Assembly (NCBI GenBank): GCA_009772925.1
Contig: WOUQ01000003.1
Location: forward strand, 171,898-235,897
Reading direction: 5' to 3'
Length of the DNA: 64,000 bases
Origin: a bacterium
GTDB taxonomy: Bacteria; Pseudomonadota; Gammaproteobacteria; Burkholderiales; Thiobacillaceae
Within the stretch, counting starts at the first letter, position 1; every line of letters begins with the position of its first letter. Positions 16,263 through 23,674 of the stretch are shown here, piece after piece. Made by a program: the position numbers and the translations under genes. The notes below the pieces were generated by a model. That model ran no database searches. It saw only the letters and a list, made by a program, of their open reading frames with translations, and was not told the DNA's origin.

Positions 16263-17147
16263 TTATTCTATGTTCCGCAACTGCTCCACCATGAGCTTGC
16301 AAAAATCACTTTTGATGTCGATGCCTATTGCCCTAAATCCGTTTTTCCGAGCGAACGCGAGTGTAGTGCCGCTACCCCCAAATGGATCAAGAACAACGCC
16401 ACCTGGTGGTGTTGTTGCCAACACGGGAATTCGCACCAATTCTTCGGAGAATCGCGCTTTATGTTTGTGGCTACTGCGAGCGGGGGCAATTTCCCAAGTA
16501 TCGGTTGGGGGCAATGTGCTTCCAGAGGTCGCTTTTCTACCAACCGGCTCCTTGTTGAAGTAATACCATCGCGACTTGACTAAATGGAACATGTACTCGT
16601 GGGACATTGAGCAACGATCACGCACTTGGTCAGGGATTGGGTTGGGTTTTACCCAAACATTGTCATTTCGAACGATCCAATCCTTGTCTTGCATCGCGAT
16701 TGCGAAGCGATGCGGGATCAGTAATAGCTGTTTGGGTTTGCATAATTGGCCGTCGCCTTTTTTATCTTGGGGACGTAGGCCAAATCGCCGCGCGCTTTGT
16801 TTTACCTCGCCACTTTTGTGCTCGCCTTTACCACTCCAATAGGTATCACCAAGGTTGACCCAAAGACTTCCGTTCTCAGCCAGTACCGGCTTGCAGGATT
16901 CAAAGCAATCAACCAAGCTGGCAATGAACTCTGATGGGTGCTCTTCCAAACCAATTTGTCCATCCACACCATAGTCCCGTTGCCCATAGAACGGTGGGGA
17001 GGTGACCATACAATTAACGATCATCCCGGCTTTCGTGAGGTGTGCCATCGCCTCACGAACATCCATATTGAAGAGCAACACATTGTCGTCGGCGTAGAAC
17101 GCAGCCTTCTTCAGCGCGGTGCTGCGGAAGGCATCAGGTGGTGCCAC
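16263..17147 (-). CDS. DNA methyltransferase (N4-cytosine/N6-adenine class), 5' end removed by transposon
   Basis: The remaining 294 codons hold the whole catalytic domain: motif IV TSPPF (residues 49-53) and the AdoMet motif DPFGGSGTT (254-262), in the order seen in beta-type methyltransferases; SPPF favours N4-cytosine. The frame continues upstream without a stop to 17174, where the IS1595 element begins. After removal of the element it joins 33 more codons at 20282-20380 to give a 336-residue protein. GTG at 17147 is only a possible start and has no clear ribosome site. The enzyme should protect host DNA from the McrB/nuclease pair encoded next to it. Confidence 0.85.
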   Translation of the reverse strand: MAPPDAFRSTALKKAAFYADDNVLLFNMDVREAMAHLTKAGMIVNCMVTSPPFYGQRDYGVDGQIGLEEHPSEFIASLVDCFESCKPVLAENGSLWVNLGDTYWSGKGEHKSGEVKQSARRFGLRPQDKKGDGQLCKPKQLLLIPHRFAIAMQDKDWIVRNDNVWVKPNPIPDQVRDRCSMSHEYMFHLVKSRWYYFNKEPVGRKATSGSTLPPTDTWEIAPARSSHKHKARFSEELVRIPVLATTPPGGVVLDPFGGSGTTLAFARKNGFRAIGIDIKSDFCKLMVEQLRNIE

Positions 17148-17174
17148 TTGTGGGCGTAATGCAGCATTTGCTTT

Positions 17175-17193
17175 GGCTCAGTTCGCATTAAGT
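17175..17193 (+). repeat. Left terminal inverted repeat of IS1595-type element
   Basis: The 19 bases GGCTCAGTTCGCATTAAGT match the reverse complement of 20255-20273 exactly. The 8-bp target duplication TTTGCTTT abuts on the left at 17167-17174. Confidence 0.95.
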
Positions 17194-17262
17194 AGTGACA
17201 GGCTCATGCCATGAGCCCATGGGGGTGGATAGTGGCCTCATTGCAATGGTCGGGAGACCGAG

Positions 17263-18216
17263 ATGAGGCAACGGGAACTGGTGAGGTTACTAAAGTCGCT
17301 GGGGCAACTGACGCATGCTCAGCGGCAGAAGGTCATGGCGGAGCTGGGCACTGGCGAGCGCCAGGCGGCATCAGTGGCCATCGTCGAAGGTAGTGTCAGC
17401 GTGAAGCCGAGTTGTCCGCACTGCGGCGGTGAGCACGTGGTCAGGAACGGCGTAGCGCACGATTTACAGCGCTACAAGTGCTGGGACTGCCGGAAGACCT
17501 TCAACGCCCTGACGGGAACGCCTCTGGCGCGGCTGCGGATGAAGGGCAAGTGGCTCGGGCAGGCGGCCGTGCTGCGCGACGGGATGACCATCACAGAGGC
17601 AGCGGAAACGCTCGGGGTCGCCCGCAGCACTGCGTTCCGCTGGCGCCATCGCTTCCTGGCCCTGCCAAAGACGATTCAGGCCAAGTCGTTTGTTGGCATT
17701 GCCGAGACAGATGAGACCTACTTCCTGCAGTCCTTCAAAGGTTTGCGCAAAGGACTGACGCGGCAAGCGCGAAAGCGGGGTGGAAGCGCAGCCAAGCGGG
17801 GAACCTCCAAGGAACAGATTCCCGTCCTGGTCACCCGTGACCGCGCCGGCAGCACCGCCGATGCCATCCTGCCGGCGGACGACAAGGCCAGCGTCGTCGC
17901 GGCACTCGGCCCACTGCTGCCGAAGGACATTATTCTGTGTTCGGATGGCAGCAGCACTCTGGCCGCCGCGGCTAAGGCCCTCGGCGTGGCGCACCGCCCC
18001 ATCAAGCTGTCGGCTGGCATCCGCGTAGTGGCCGGCGTCTATCACGTTCAGAACGTGAATGCCTACGACTCACGCCTGAAGGACTGGATTCGCCGCTTCC
18101 ATGGCGTCGCCACCCGTTACCTCGACAGCTATCTGGGATGGTTTCGTGCCATCGACCGGACTCGCGATGCCGGACTCAACCCTGCGTCCCTGCTGGCTTC
18201 AGCCGTCCGAATCTGA
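17263..18216 (+). CDS. IS1595-family transposase
   Basis: The 317-residue transposase has an N-terminal zinc ribbon (Cys51-x2-Cys54 and Cys73-x2-Cys76 in CPHCGG and CWDCRKTF), a helix-turn-helix (ITEAAETLGVARSTAFRWRHRF) and an ISXO2-like catalytic domain. Candidate catalytic residues are Asp150 (ETDETYF), the Asp in LCSDGSST and the Asn in HVQNVNAYDSRLKDW (the DDN/DDE pattern of IS1595). The frame is intact. Its own right terminal repeat is missing; the remnant at 20176-20273 supplies it. Confidence 0.93.
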   Translation: MRQRELVRLLKSLGQLTHAQRQKVMAELGTGERQAASVAIVEGSVSVKPSCPHCGGEHVVRNGVAHDLQRYKCWDCRKTFNALTGTPLARLRMKGKWLGQAAVLRDGMTITEAAETLGVARSTAFRWRHRFLALPKTIQAKSFVGIAETDETYFLQSFKGLRKGLTRQARKRGGSAAKRGTSKEQIPVLVTRDRAGSTADAILPADDKASVVAALGPLLPKDIILCSDGSSTLAAAAKALGVAHRPIKLSAGIRVVAGVYHVQNVNAYDSRLKDWIRRFHGVATRYLDSYLGWFRAIDRTRDAGLNPASLLASAVRI

Positions 18217-18326
18217 GGGCTGGGCCTAGCGGTAGCGCGTTGCCCCGCCGCAGGCGCCACCTTTGCGCAAAATCATAGTGAAAGGTGACGAGGCAGACGG
18301 TCCGTCGCCGAGTGTCAATATAGTTT

Positions 18327-18370
18327 GCAAATATATACGTCTATCGTTACTATTCGCAAAATATATTTAC
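18327..18370 (+). promoter_or_regulatory. AT-rich control region of abiE with direct repeats
   Basis: Two related sequences, GCAAATATATACG (18327-18339) and GCAAAATATATTTAC (18356-18370), lie 29 bases apart just before abiEi. The stretch is far richer in A/T than its surroundings. AbiEi proteins repress their own operon by binding repeats at this position; these are the candidate sites. Confidence 0.55.
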
Positions 18371-18393
18371 TGCTACGGTATCTTTCAAAAGCA

Positions 18394-19206
18394 ATGTCTC
18401 CTGACGAAGCACTTCGGTATATCCAAGCCCAGCACCGCTACCTCTTCGAGCAAGCGGAATTCGCTGCGCTTCTCGGCAAGGCGCCTACCGACCTGGCGGT
18501 CACCGGCGTGCTGTCCCGGCTCAGCCGGAAGAAGCGCATCGTCGCGGCCGCGAAACGAACCTCGGGTTGGGTCATCGTGCCGCCCGAACACGAGCACTAC
18601 GGGGCGCCGCCCGTGACCTGGTGGTTGGACGACTACATGCAGCGGTTGGAACCTCGCTACTACGTCGGGCTGCTTTCCGCAGCGCGTTACTGGGGGTCGG
18701 CCCATTACGCACTGCAAAACACCCAAGTGATGGTGGGCCGGGCACGAAGGAGCGTTGTCATAGGGGTGCATCGCCTCGACTTCACTGTAAAAACGCGCCT
18801 GGTTGAGACCCCGACCATCGTGGTACGCGGCGACGTGGCACCGTGGCGTGTCAGCACGCGGGAGGCGACGCTGCTGGACCTGCTTCGTGCGCAGGTTTCC
18901 ATCGGCGGGGTCGAAGCAGTGGCCAGGGTGACAAACGACTTTGCGAAGGACCTTGATGCGGACGAGATGACCAGGGCGCTGGACGGCCTCGACCACACAT
19001 CGACGGCGCAGCGGCTGGGCTTTCTGCTGGAGGCGCTCGGACACGTCGGGCCGGCCAGACGAATTCGGAAGTGGACAGCCCCCCGTCGAACGGTTTCGGT
19101 GCCTCTGGAATTGCAGGCACCGGACGACTGTTCTTTGGAGTTGAACAAGGATTGGGGCGTCTTGTATACCCCCGACCGCCTGTTGTTCTTGGATGAGATT
19201 AGATGA
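18394..19206 (+). CDS. abiEi: AbiEi antitoxin of type IV toxin-antitoxin system
   Basis: This 270-residue protein has an N-terminal winged helix (MSPDEALRYIQAQHRYLFEQAE, then SRLSRKKRIVAAAKRTSGWVIVP) and the AbiEi antitoxin domain (YVGLLSAARYWGSAHYALQNTQVMV, then REATLLDLLRAQ). AbiEi counteracts AbiEii without binding it tightly and represses the operon. The ATG at 18394 gives the usual family start; a longer frame reaches into the AT-rich control region. It overlaps abiEii by four bases. Confidence 0.9.
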   Translation: MSPDEALRYIQAQHRYLFEQAEFAALLGKAPTDLAVTGVLSRLSRKKRIVAAAKRTSGWVIVPPEHEHYGAPPVTWWLDDYMQRLEPRYYVGLLSAARYWGSAHYALQNTQVMVGRARRSVVIGVHRLDFTVKTRLVETPTIVVRGDVAPWRVSTREATLLDLLRAQVSIGGVEAVARVTNDFAKDLDADEMTRALDGLDHTSTAQRLGFLLEALGHVGPARRIRKWTAPRRTVSVPLELQAPDDCSLELNKDWGVLYTPDRLLFLDEIR

Positions 19207-20066
19207 TATCCGCGCGCGAAATCAACGTCTGGCGTAGCTACGCCCCGTGGCTGAACGACCTGATGGTTGAGCAGGACTACCTGCTCTGCCAGGCGGTCAC
19301 GGCCATTTTCGAGGACCCATTCCTGAAGAGCCAACTCGCGATGCGGGGTGGCACCGTGCTGCACAAGGCCCACTTGGTGCCGGCCAGCCGCTACTCCGAG
19401 GACATCGACTTGGTCTTGGTAGGCGACCGGCCAGCCGGGCACATCAAGAAGGCGCTCACGCGCGTACTGCACCCGTTGCTGGGCAAGCCGAATGAGTCCG
19501 TCATCGCCACAGTAACGCTCGCCGTTAGAAACCTGGCAGCCAAATCCAAGCTCCTCCGCAGTATTTACGTATACGACCCGCAAAGCAAGGAAGGGGCAAT
19601 GGCCAAGTTGAAGGTCGAGGTGAATATCAACGAGCGCAAGAGCCTTTTCCCCCTTGTGCCAGTTGAAATCGAGGTGCCCACGGGTACCGGCGGTGCCCGC
19701 AAGGTTGAGGTCATGTCCTATGACTTGGACGAGATGCTAGGCACAAAGCTGCGTGCTCTCCTGCAGCGCGAACACGGGCGGGACCTGTTCGACCTGTGGC
19801 GAGCTTGGGCCGCATCACAAGCGGCGGGCGCCAATGTTCGAGTGAATCCTGCCCGCGTCGGGGAGGCTTTCCGCTTCTACATGGCGCAAGAGGGAAGCAC
19901 CCTGGACTCCACGAAGGTGCGGGGCGAACTGGAGCGGCGGATGTCGTCGCGGAAGTTCCTGACCGACATGGAGGGATTCCTGCCAAGCGGAATTACCTAC
20001 TCCCCTCGGCAGGCCTGCGCCGTGTTTTTCGAGGTGTTTCTGCCTCACCTGGATGCTCTTAGCTAA
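19203..20066 (+). CDS. abiEii: AbiEii/AbiGii nucleotidyltransferase toxin
   Basis: The 287-residue protein shows the DUF1814 nucleotidyltransferase motifs: AMRGGTVLHKAHL (motif I, about residue 48), RYSEDIDLVL (metal-binding acidic motif, about 65), GTKLRALLQREHGRDLFDLWRAW (motifs III/IV, about 180). AbiEii toxins add nucleotides to tRNA and stop translation, giving abortive infection. The frame is intact, and the gene is translationally coupled to abiEi. It travels inside the IS1595 transposon. Confidence 0.93.
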   Translation: MISAREINVWRSYAPWLNDLMVEQDYLLCQAVTAIFEDPFLKSQLAMRGGTVLHKAHLVPASRYSEDIDLVLVGDRPAGHIKKALTRVLHPLLGKPNESVIATVTLAVRNLAAKSKLLRSIYVYDPQSKEGAMAKLKVEVNINERKSLFPLVPVEIEVPTGTGGARKVEVMSYDLDEMLGTKLRALLQREHGRDLFDLWRAWAASQAAGANVRVNPARVGEAFRFYMAQEGSTLDSTKVRGELERRMSSRKFLTDMEGFLPSGITYSPRQACAVFFEVFLPHLDALS

Positions 20067-20175
20067 CGGACGGCCCCGATGCACGGCATAGGCAGTCGGC
20101 ACGGGAGCGTGGGGGCGAAGCTTCCGCACGAACCTCTATCCGGTCACCAGCCCTCGGCGCTTGGCACATGGCGGT

Positions 20176-20244
20176 GCCATTGACCGGACGCGCGGCACTG
20201 GCCTCAACCCCGCGTCCCTACTGGCTTCAGCCGTCCGAATCTGA
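20176..20244 (+). pseudogene. Remnant of a second IS1595 transposase 3' end
   Basis: These 69 bases align without gaps to the last 69 bases of the transposase gene (18148-18216), including the stop codon, with about nine or ten differences. They directly precede the right terminal repeat. The divergence shows that they come from a related but different IS copy, not from a recent duplication. Confidence 0.88.
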
Positions 20245-20254
20245 GTGCATCCTC

Positions 20255-20273
20255 ACTTAATGCGAACTGAGCC
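20255..20273 (-). repeat. Right terminal inverted repeat of IS1595-type element
   Basis: The reverse complement is GGCTCAGTTCGCATTAAGT, identical to the left repeat at 17175-17193. The target duplication TTTGCTTT follows at 20274-20281. Confidence 0.95.
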
Positions 20274-20281
20274 TTTGCTTT

Positions 20282-20380
20282 TGTCGGCTTGGGTTCCGAT
20301 TTATGAGGAGCAACAATTTTCTGCGGCGCACACGAAGCCCCCTCACTGAATGCCGCGATCTGGTTTTCAAGGCGGGCCAT
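20282..20380 (-). pseudogene. Detached 5' end of the DNA methyltransferase gene
   Basis: From ATG at 20380 the minus strand reads MARLENQIAAFSEGASC and on to ...EPKPT, ending exactly at the target duplication. Joining this to 17174 across the transposon keeps the frame (T-KANAALRPQV-APPDAF). A ribosome site (GAGGG, about 8 bases before ATG) supports this as the original start. The fragment is too short to act alone. Confidence 0.85.
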
Positions 20381-20491
20381 CAGATGGCCCTCGGTGCGTG
20401 GTGTACTGTCTTCATGCCAGTGTCCGTCTTTATCAGGTGCGGATCTGCAGCGAAAGGGGGTGGGCGGTTGAATTGTAGCGTCGGCGGAACG

Positions 20492-20812
20492 CTAAAAGGG
20501 GACAGACCACGTTTTCGCCAGCTGAAGTTGCTCGTACATCCAGGCGGGGTCAAGGTCAGCCCCATTCGGCCATGTCACAACACCGAACTCAAGGCGTGCC
20601 TGCCCGAAGACTGTCGGATCCTTAATCGCTTCGTATATTCCGCATTTGGTGGCCGTGGTCAGAGCCGACAAATCAGCAATACCACTTGTGCCATCCTGAA
20701 ACGTCACGGCCAGTCGGTACTCCGGCAGGATGGACAAGGCCTTCACCCGCCAGGGCGCGGTGGGAATTACTCCAGTGGCTTGATCCGCTTCGGCAACTGC
20801 TTGGCTTGGCAT
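20492..20812 (-). CDS. DUF2442 domain protein
   Basis: This 106-residue protein has the DUF2442 pattern (ALSILPEYRLAVTFQDGTSGIADLSAL, then EFGVVTWPNGADLDPAWMYE). It overlaps the end of the upstream DUF4160 gene by 46 bases. DUF4160-DUF2442 pairs recur in accessory regions and resemble toxin-antitoxin pairs in layout, but no activity is established. The last codons (KTWSVPF) are supplied by the dispersed repeat AGGGGACAGACCACG, so the native C-terminus may be lost. Confidence 0.8.
   Translation of the reverse strand: MPSQAVAEADQATGVIPTAPWRVKALSILPEYRLAVTFQDGTSGIADLSALTTATKCGIYEAIKDPTVFGQARLEFGVVTWPNGADLDPAWMYEQLQLAKTWSVPF
20497..20511. repeat. Dispersed 15-bp repeat AGGGGACAGACCACG (copy 1)
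   Basis: The same 15 bases occur at 21277-21291. This string is typical of the ends of REP-associated (RAYT/IS200-like) elements in Proteobacteria, though no such transposase is present here. Confidence 0.6.
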
Positions 20813-21027
20813 AGCGTCCAGTCCTCCATCAATTCGGCGCGGTGATCGTTGGCCCATTCCAGGGTGAGGCTCAATGCCCGTTTGGGCAGGCTACCACCGA
20901 TGACCTCCAGAGTACGGATGTCGATCAACGCTTCGTGCTCGGCATACAGTGCATGGAAATGCGGCGGCGCATGTTCGCGCCAGAACATCTGGATGACGAT
21001 GCCGAAGAACTGGCTGATCGTGGGCAT
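20767..21027 (-). CDS. DUF4160 domain protein
   Basis: The 86-residue protein begins MPTISQFFGIVIQMFWREHAPPHFHALYAEHEALIDI, the DUF4160 signature with its conserved HxPPHFHA motif. The ATG at 21027 was chosen over an in-frame start 49 codons upstream because the domain begins exactly there. It partners with the overlapping DUF2442 gene. Function unknown. Confidence 0.85.
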   Translation of the reverse strand: MPTISQFFGIVIQMFWREHAPPHFHALYAEHEALIDIRTLEVIGGSLPKRALSLTLEWANDHRAELMEDWTLCQAKQLPKRIKPLE

Positions 21028-21337
21028 GAAACCGCGTCCTCGAAAGTCCCGCCCGTGAGCATGCAACCCATGCGGATCGAATGCAACATGGGATGACAAG
21101 GACTGGGGCAACGTCATCGGCCCCCAGACTTGGTTTAGCGCTTCTGACCCGGACCTACCCGACGTTGACGGCATCCCCAGGGACAGGAACGAGGCGATTG
21201 CAGTAGAGAGGCGGGGGTAAAGTTTCCCGACAAGTCTGCGCCGTCGCGGCAGTCAAGTGAGCAATAGAGGAGCAATAGGGGACAGACCACGGTAATTTCA
21301 GATAGGCGTCGGTGCTAAACGTGACCAATTCGCTTCA
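21028..21337. other. Intergenic stretch with repeat copy
   Basis: About 310 bases without a supported gene. The second copy of AGGGGACAGACCACG is at 21277-21291, preceded by the short tandem GAGCAATAGAG/GAGCAATAGGG. The promoter of the DUF4160 gene probably lies near 21040-21100 but no clear boxes are visible. Confidence 0.45.
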
Positions 21338-21876
<539 letters not shown>

Positions 21877-21880
<4 letters not shown>

Positions 21881-22281
21881 TGAACGACCCCCACCCCCGC
21901 CTTGTCTGCCGCGTCGAGCAATGCGGCATCCTTCGTGGCGATGGGTAGGCCAAGGCGGATGGCCAGGTCGAGATAGGCCGCGTCATAGCTGCTCAGGCCG
22001 TAGCGCAGGGCGAGTTCGAGGTTTGCTCCCTGGCTGTTTGAGGTGTAATCCACGGAGAGTGGGAGCCTCTCGGCTTCCGCGATGATATCCAGCGCGGTTT
22101 CTGTCGCCAATTTGCGGCCCATGATGGCCTTGCGCAGGACGTTGGAGAATTCCAGCACCCACAGGGCGGGAACGTGGGCGGTATCGGTCTTGAGCCTGTC
22201 CAGGACGCTATCGGTGTAATCCGTGGCCTGCCCTGGGAAGAACCAAGCGGCCACCACGGAGTTGTCCACCACGAACGGCAT
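21877..22281 (-). CDS. vapC: VapC-type PIN-domain ribonuclease toxin
   Basis: The 134-residue PIN protein has the acidic active-site residues in order: FVVDNSVVAAWF (Asp7), VLEFSNVLRKA (Glu42), SYDAAYLDLA (Asp96) and IATKDAALLDAA (Asp114). PIN toxins cleave tRNA or rRNA. The start ATG at 22281 overlaps the antitoxin stop by one base. Confidence 0.92.
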
Positions 22282-22544
22282 CAATCGCGGCCTTCTTCGA
22301 TGGCCTCGCGAATGTCGAATTGTCCAATGTCGCGGCTTTGGCGGCGAGCCTTGATCCGGTCTATCAGGGCTTGGGTGGATTGATTGGAACCGCTTTGAGC
22401 GCGGGCGATGGACTGGCGTTCGCGTTGTAGGAAGGCGGCCAGGGCCTCATTGAGTATGTCGGCTTCGCCCCGGTGGGTTTCCTTCGCCAAGGCGTGAAGC
22501 CCGGCGCGGATGTCCGGGCGAATTTCCAGGGTGTCGGCTTGCAT
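22281..22544 (-). CDS. VapB-like antitoxin sharing its N-terminal half with the RelE-type antitoxin
   Basis: The 87-residue protein begins MQADTLEIRPDIRAGLHALAKE, nearly identical to the antitoxin at 9476-9706, with EALAAFL shared at residues 37-43. The C-terminal half (STQALIDRIKARRQSRDIGQFDIREAIEEGRD) is different and is typical of VapB tails that occupy PIN toxins. Operator and promoter are in the 22545-22615 part of repeat A. Confidence 0.85.
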   Translation of the reverse strand: MQADTLEIRPDIRAGLHALAKETHRGEADILNEALAAFLQRERQSIARAQSGSNQSTQALIDRIKARRQSRDIGQFDIREAIEEGRD

Positions 22545-22615
22545 GTGGCGGTCCCCCAAGTTAATGGGCAGATGTTACCGCCTGGTGGGCATGGCCCGTA
22601 ACCCCAGCCTGTTCA
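22495..22615 (-). repeat. Repeat A: operator plus antitoxin N-terminal coding segment (copy 2)
   Basis: Second copy of the 121-bp block at 9657-9777. Similarity ends at CCTGTTCA. The GTTAC...GTAAC operator arms are kept, while one change weakens the GGCGG-CCGCC arm. Confidence 0.9.
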
Positions 22616-22727
22616 CAGGTGCAGTGGGTACGAATCCTCCAGACCTTCCCAACCAACGGATGTCTGTAGCGGTTTCCTTGGAATAGTGAAATCGCGACGG
22701 GCGGCGTGGAGCCGGCGAGGGCGGGAT

Positions 22728-23021
22728 CTAGCGTGCCCGAGGCGCCTTGGCGGACGGATCCACCGGCGCATCCGCGCCGAACTCCTCGGCCCAGCCGCCT
22801 TGCAGGTACCAGTCTGCCCCAAGCGTTTCGCAGGGATGTTCGGTGCGTCCGGAGCCGTTGCCGCACATCAGGTTGTCGGCCGGGCAGTATTTGTCGCAGC
22901 CCCAGCAGATGCGCTCGGGGTGTTTGGGGTGACGGGGAAAGCGTTGTTTGCGCGGGGCCGCGCCGGGGCTGGCGTCGACCGTCCCGGCGGTGGGCGGCGA
23001 CGGAGGCGGGGTGTTGTTCAG
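22728..23021 (-). CDS. DUF3079 domain protein with non-ATG start
   Basis: The C-terminal 70 residues match DUF3079: FPRHPKHPERICWGCDKYCPADNLMCGNGSGRTEHP, with several Cys probably binding metal. No ATG, GTG or TTG is in frame near the start; the first possible codon is CTG at 23021, overlapping the transglycosylase stop (CTGA). Translation may start at CTG or depend on the overlap. The domain is secure; the first 27 residues are not. Confidence 0.65.
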   Translation of the reverse strand: MNNTPPPSPPTAGTVDASPGAAPRKQRFPRHPKHPERICWGCDKYCPADNLMCGNGSGRTEHPCETLGADWYLQGGWAEEFGADAPVDPSAKAPRAR

Positions 23022-23674
23022 GTGCCCTTCCTCGGGCCGCTGGTTTCGACCTGACGGTTCTTGTTCAGGCTGCCGGGCGGCAGGCCGTAGGTCCATTTGT
23101 TGCGCCAGGCGGCGTAGACCGCGCTGGGGTATTCCGGGCGGCCCAGGCTGCCGTTGTAGCGGCCCAGGGCGCGGTAGAGGTCGCCGCGCTCGATGTCCAG
23201 GTAGTGGCGCAGGATGGTGACGCCGTAGCGCAGGTTGGTGCGCAGGTGGAAGAGGTTGTGGTCCGAGGTGCCGATGACGTCCACCCAGAACGGCATGACC
23301 TGCATGTAGCCGCGCGCGGAGGCGGTGGACACGGCGTACTTGCGAAAGGCGCTTTCCACCTCGATGAGGCCCAGCACCAGTTCGGGGTCGAGGCCGGCGC
23401 GGAAGGATTCGTAGTGCACCGTGTTGAGGAAGTCCTCGCGGTATTCCTGGTCCGGGATGCGCTTGGCCAGGCGCCGCGACATTTCCGCGAGCCAGGCCTG
23501 GACCTGGGGGGATTCGGCGAAGGCGGCCTGGCGCACGGCGGCGTCGGCGACGGCCTTGGACATCTGCGACTTGACGCTGGCGGACAGGGGCTCGTATTTC
23601 TGCGCGCCGGGATGCGCGGTCCCGGCCATGAAGGCCGCGACCCAGATGAGGTGCTTCAAACCGCGTTTCGTCAT
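23018..23674 (-). CDS. Lytic transglycosylase (SLT domain)
   Basis: This 218-residue secreted protein has a signal peptide ([20 protein letters not shown]) and an SLT domain with the catalytic glutamate in [15 protein letters not shown], then [13 protein letters not shown] and [18 protein letters not shown]. It cleaves peptidoglycan glycan chains, leaving anhydro-muramic ends. The ATG overlaps the proS stop (ATGA), a pairing common in betaproteobacteria. Confidence 0.9.
   Translation of the reverse strand: MTKRGLKHLIWVAAFMAGTAHPGAQKYEPLSASVKSQMSKAVADAAVRQAAFAESPQVQAWLAEMSRRLAKRIPDQEYREDFLNTVHYESFRAGLDPELVLGLIEVESAFRKYAVSTASARGYMQVMPFWVDVIGTSDHNLFHLRTNLRYGVTILRHYLDIERGDLYRALGRYNGSLGRPEYPSAVYAAWRNKWTYGLPPGSLNKNRQVETSGPRKGT

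Larger units (their letters stand above)
17175..20273. mobile_element. IS1595-family transposon carrying an AbiE toxin-antitoxin pair
   Basis: The element is 3,099 bp with 19-bp perfect terminal inverted repeats and 8-bp direct repeats (TTTGCTTT at 17167-17174 and 20274-20281); 8 bp is the usual duplication for IS1595. It contains a full transposase, abiEi and abiEii, then a 69-bp remnant of the 3' end of a second, diverged IS1595 transposase just before the right repeat. The passenger genes thus lie between one complete IS and the stump of another. It is inserted in the 5' part of the methyltransferase gene. Confidence 0.95.

Noticed and set aside
22610..22660. tRNA-like end (GGTACGAATCC ... 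CCCAACCA)
   Set aside because: The T stem does not pair (GTGGG against CCTCC) and there is no 5' half, so it is not a tRNA or a clear attachment site.
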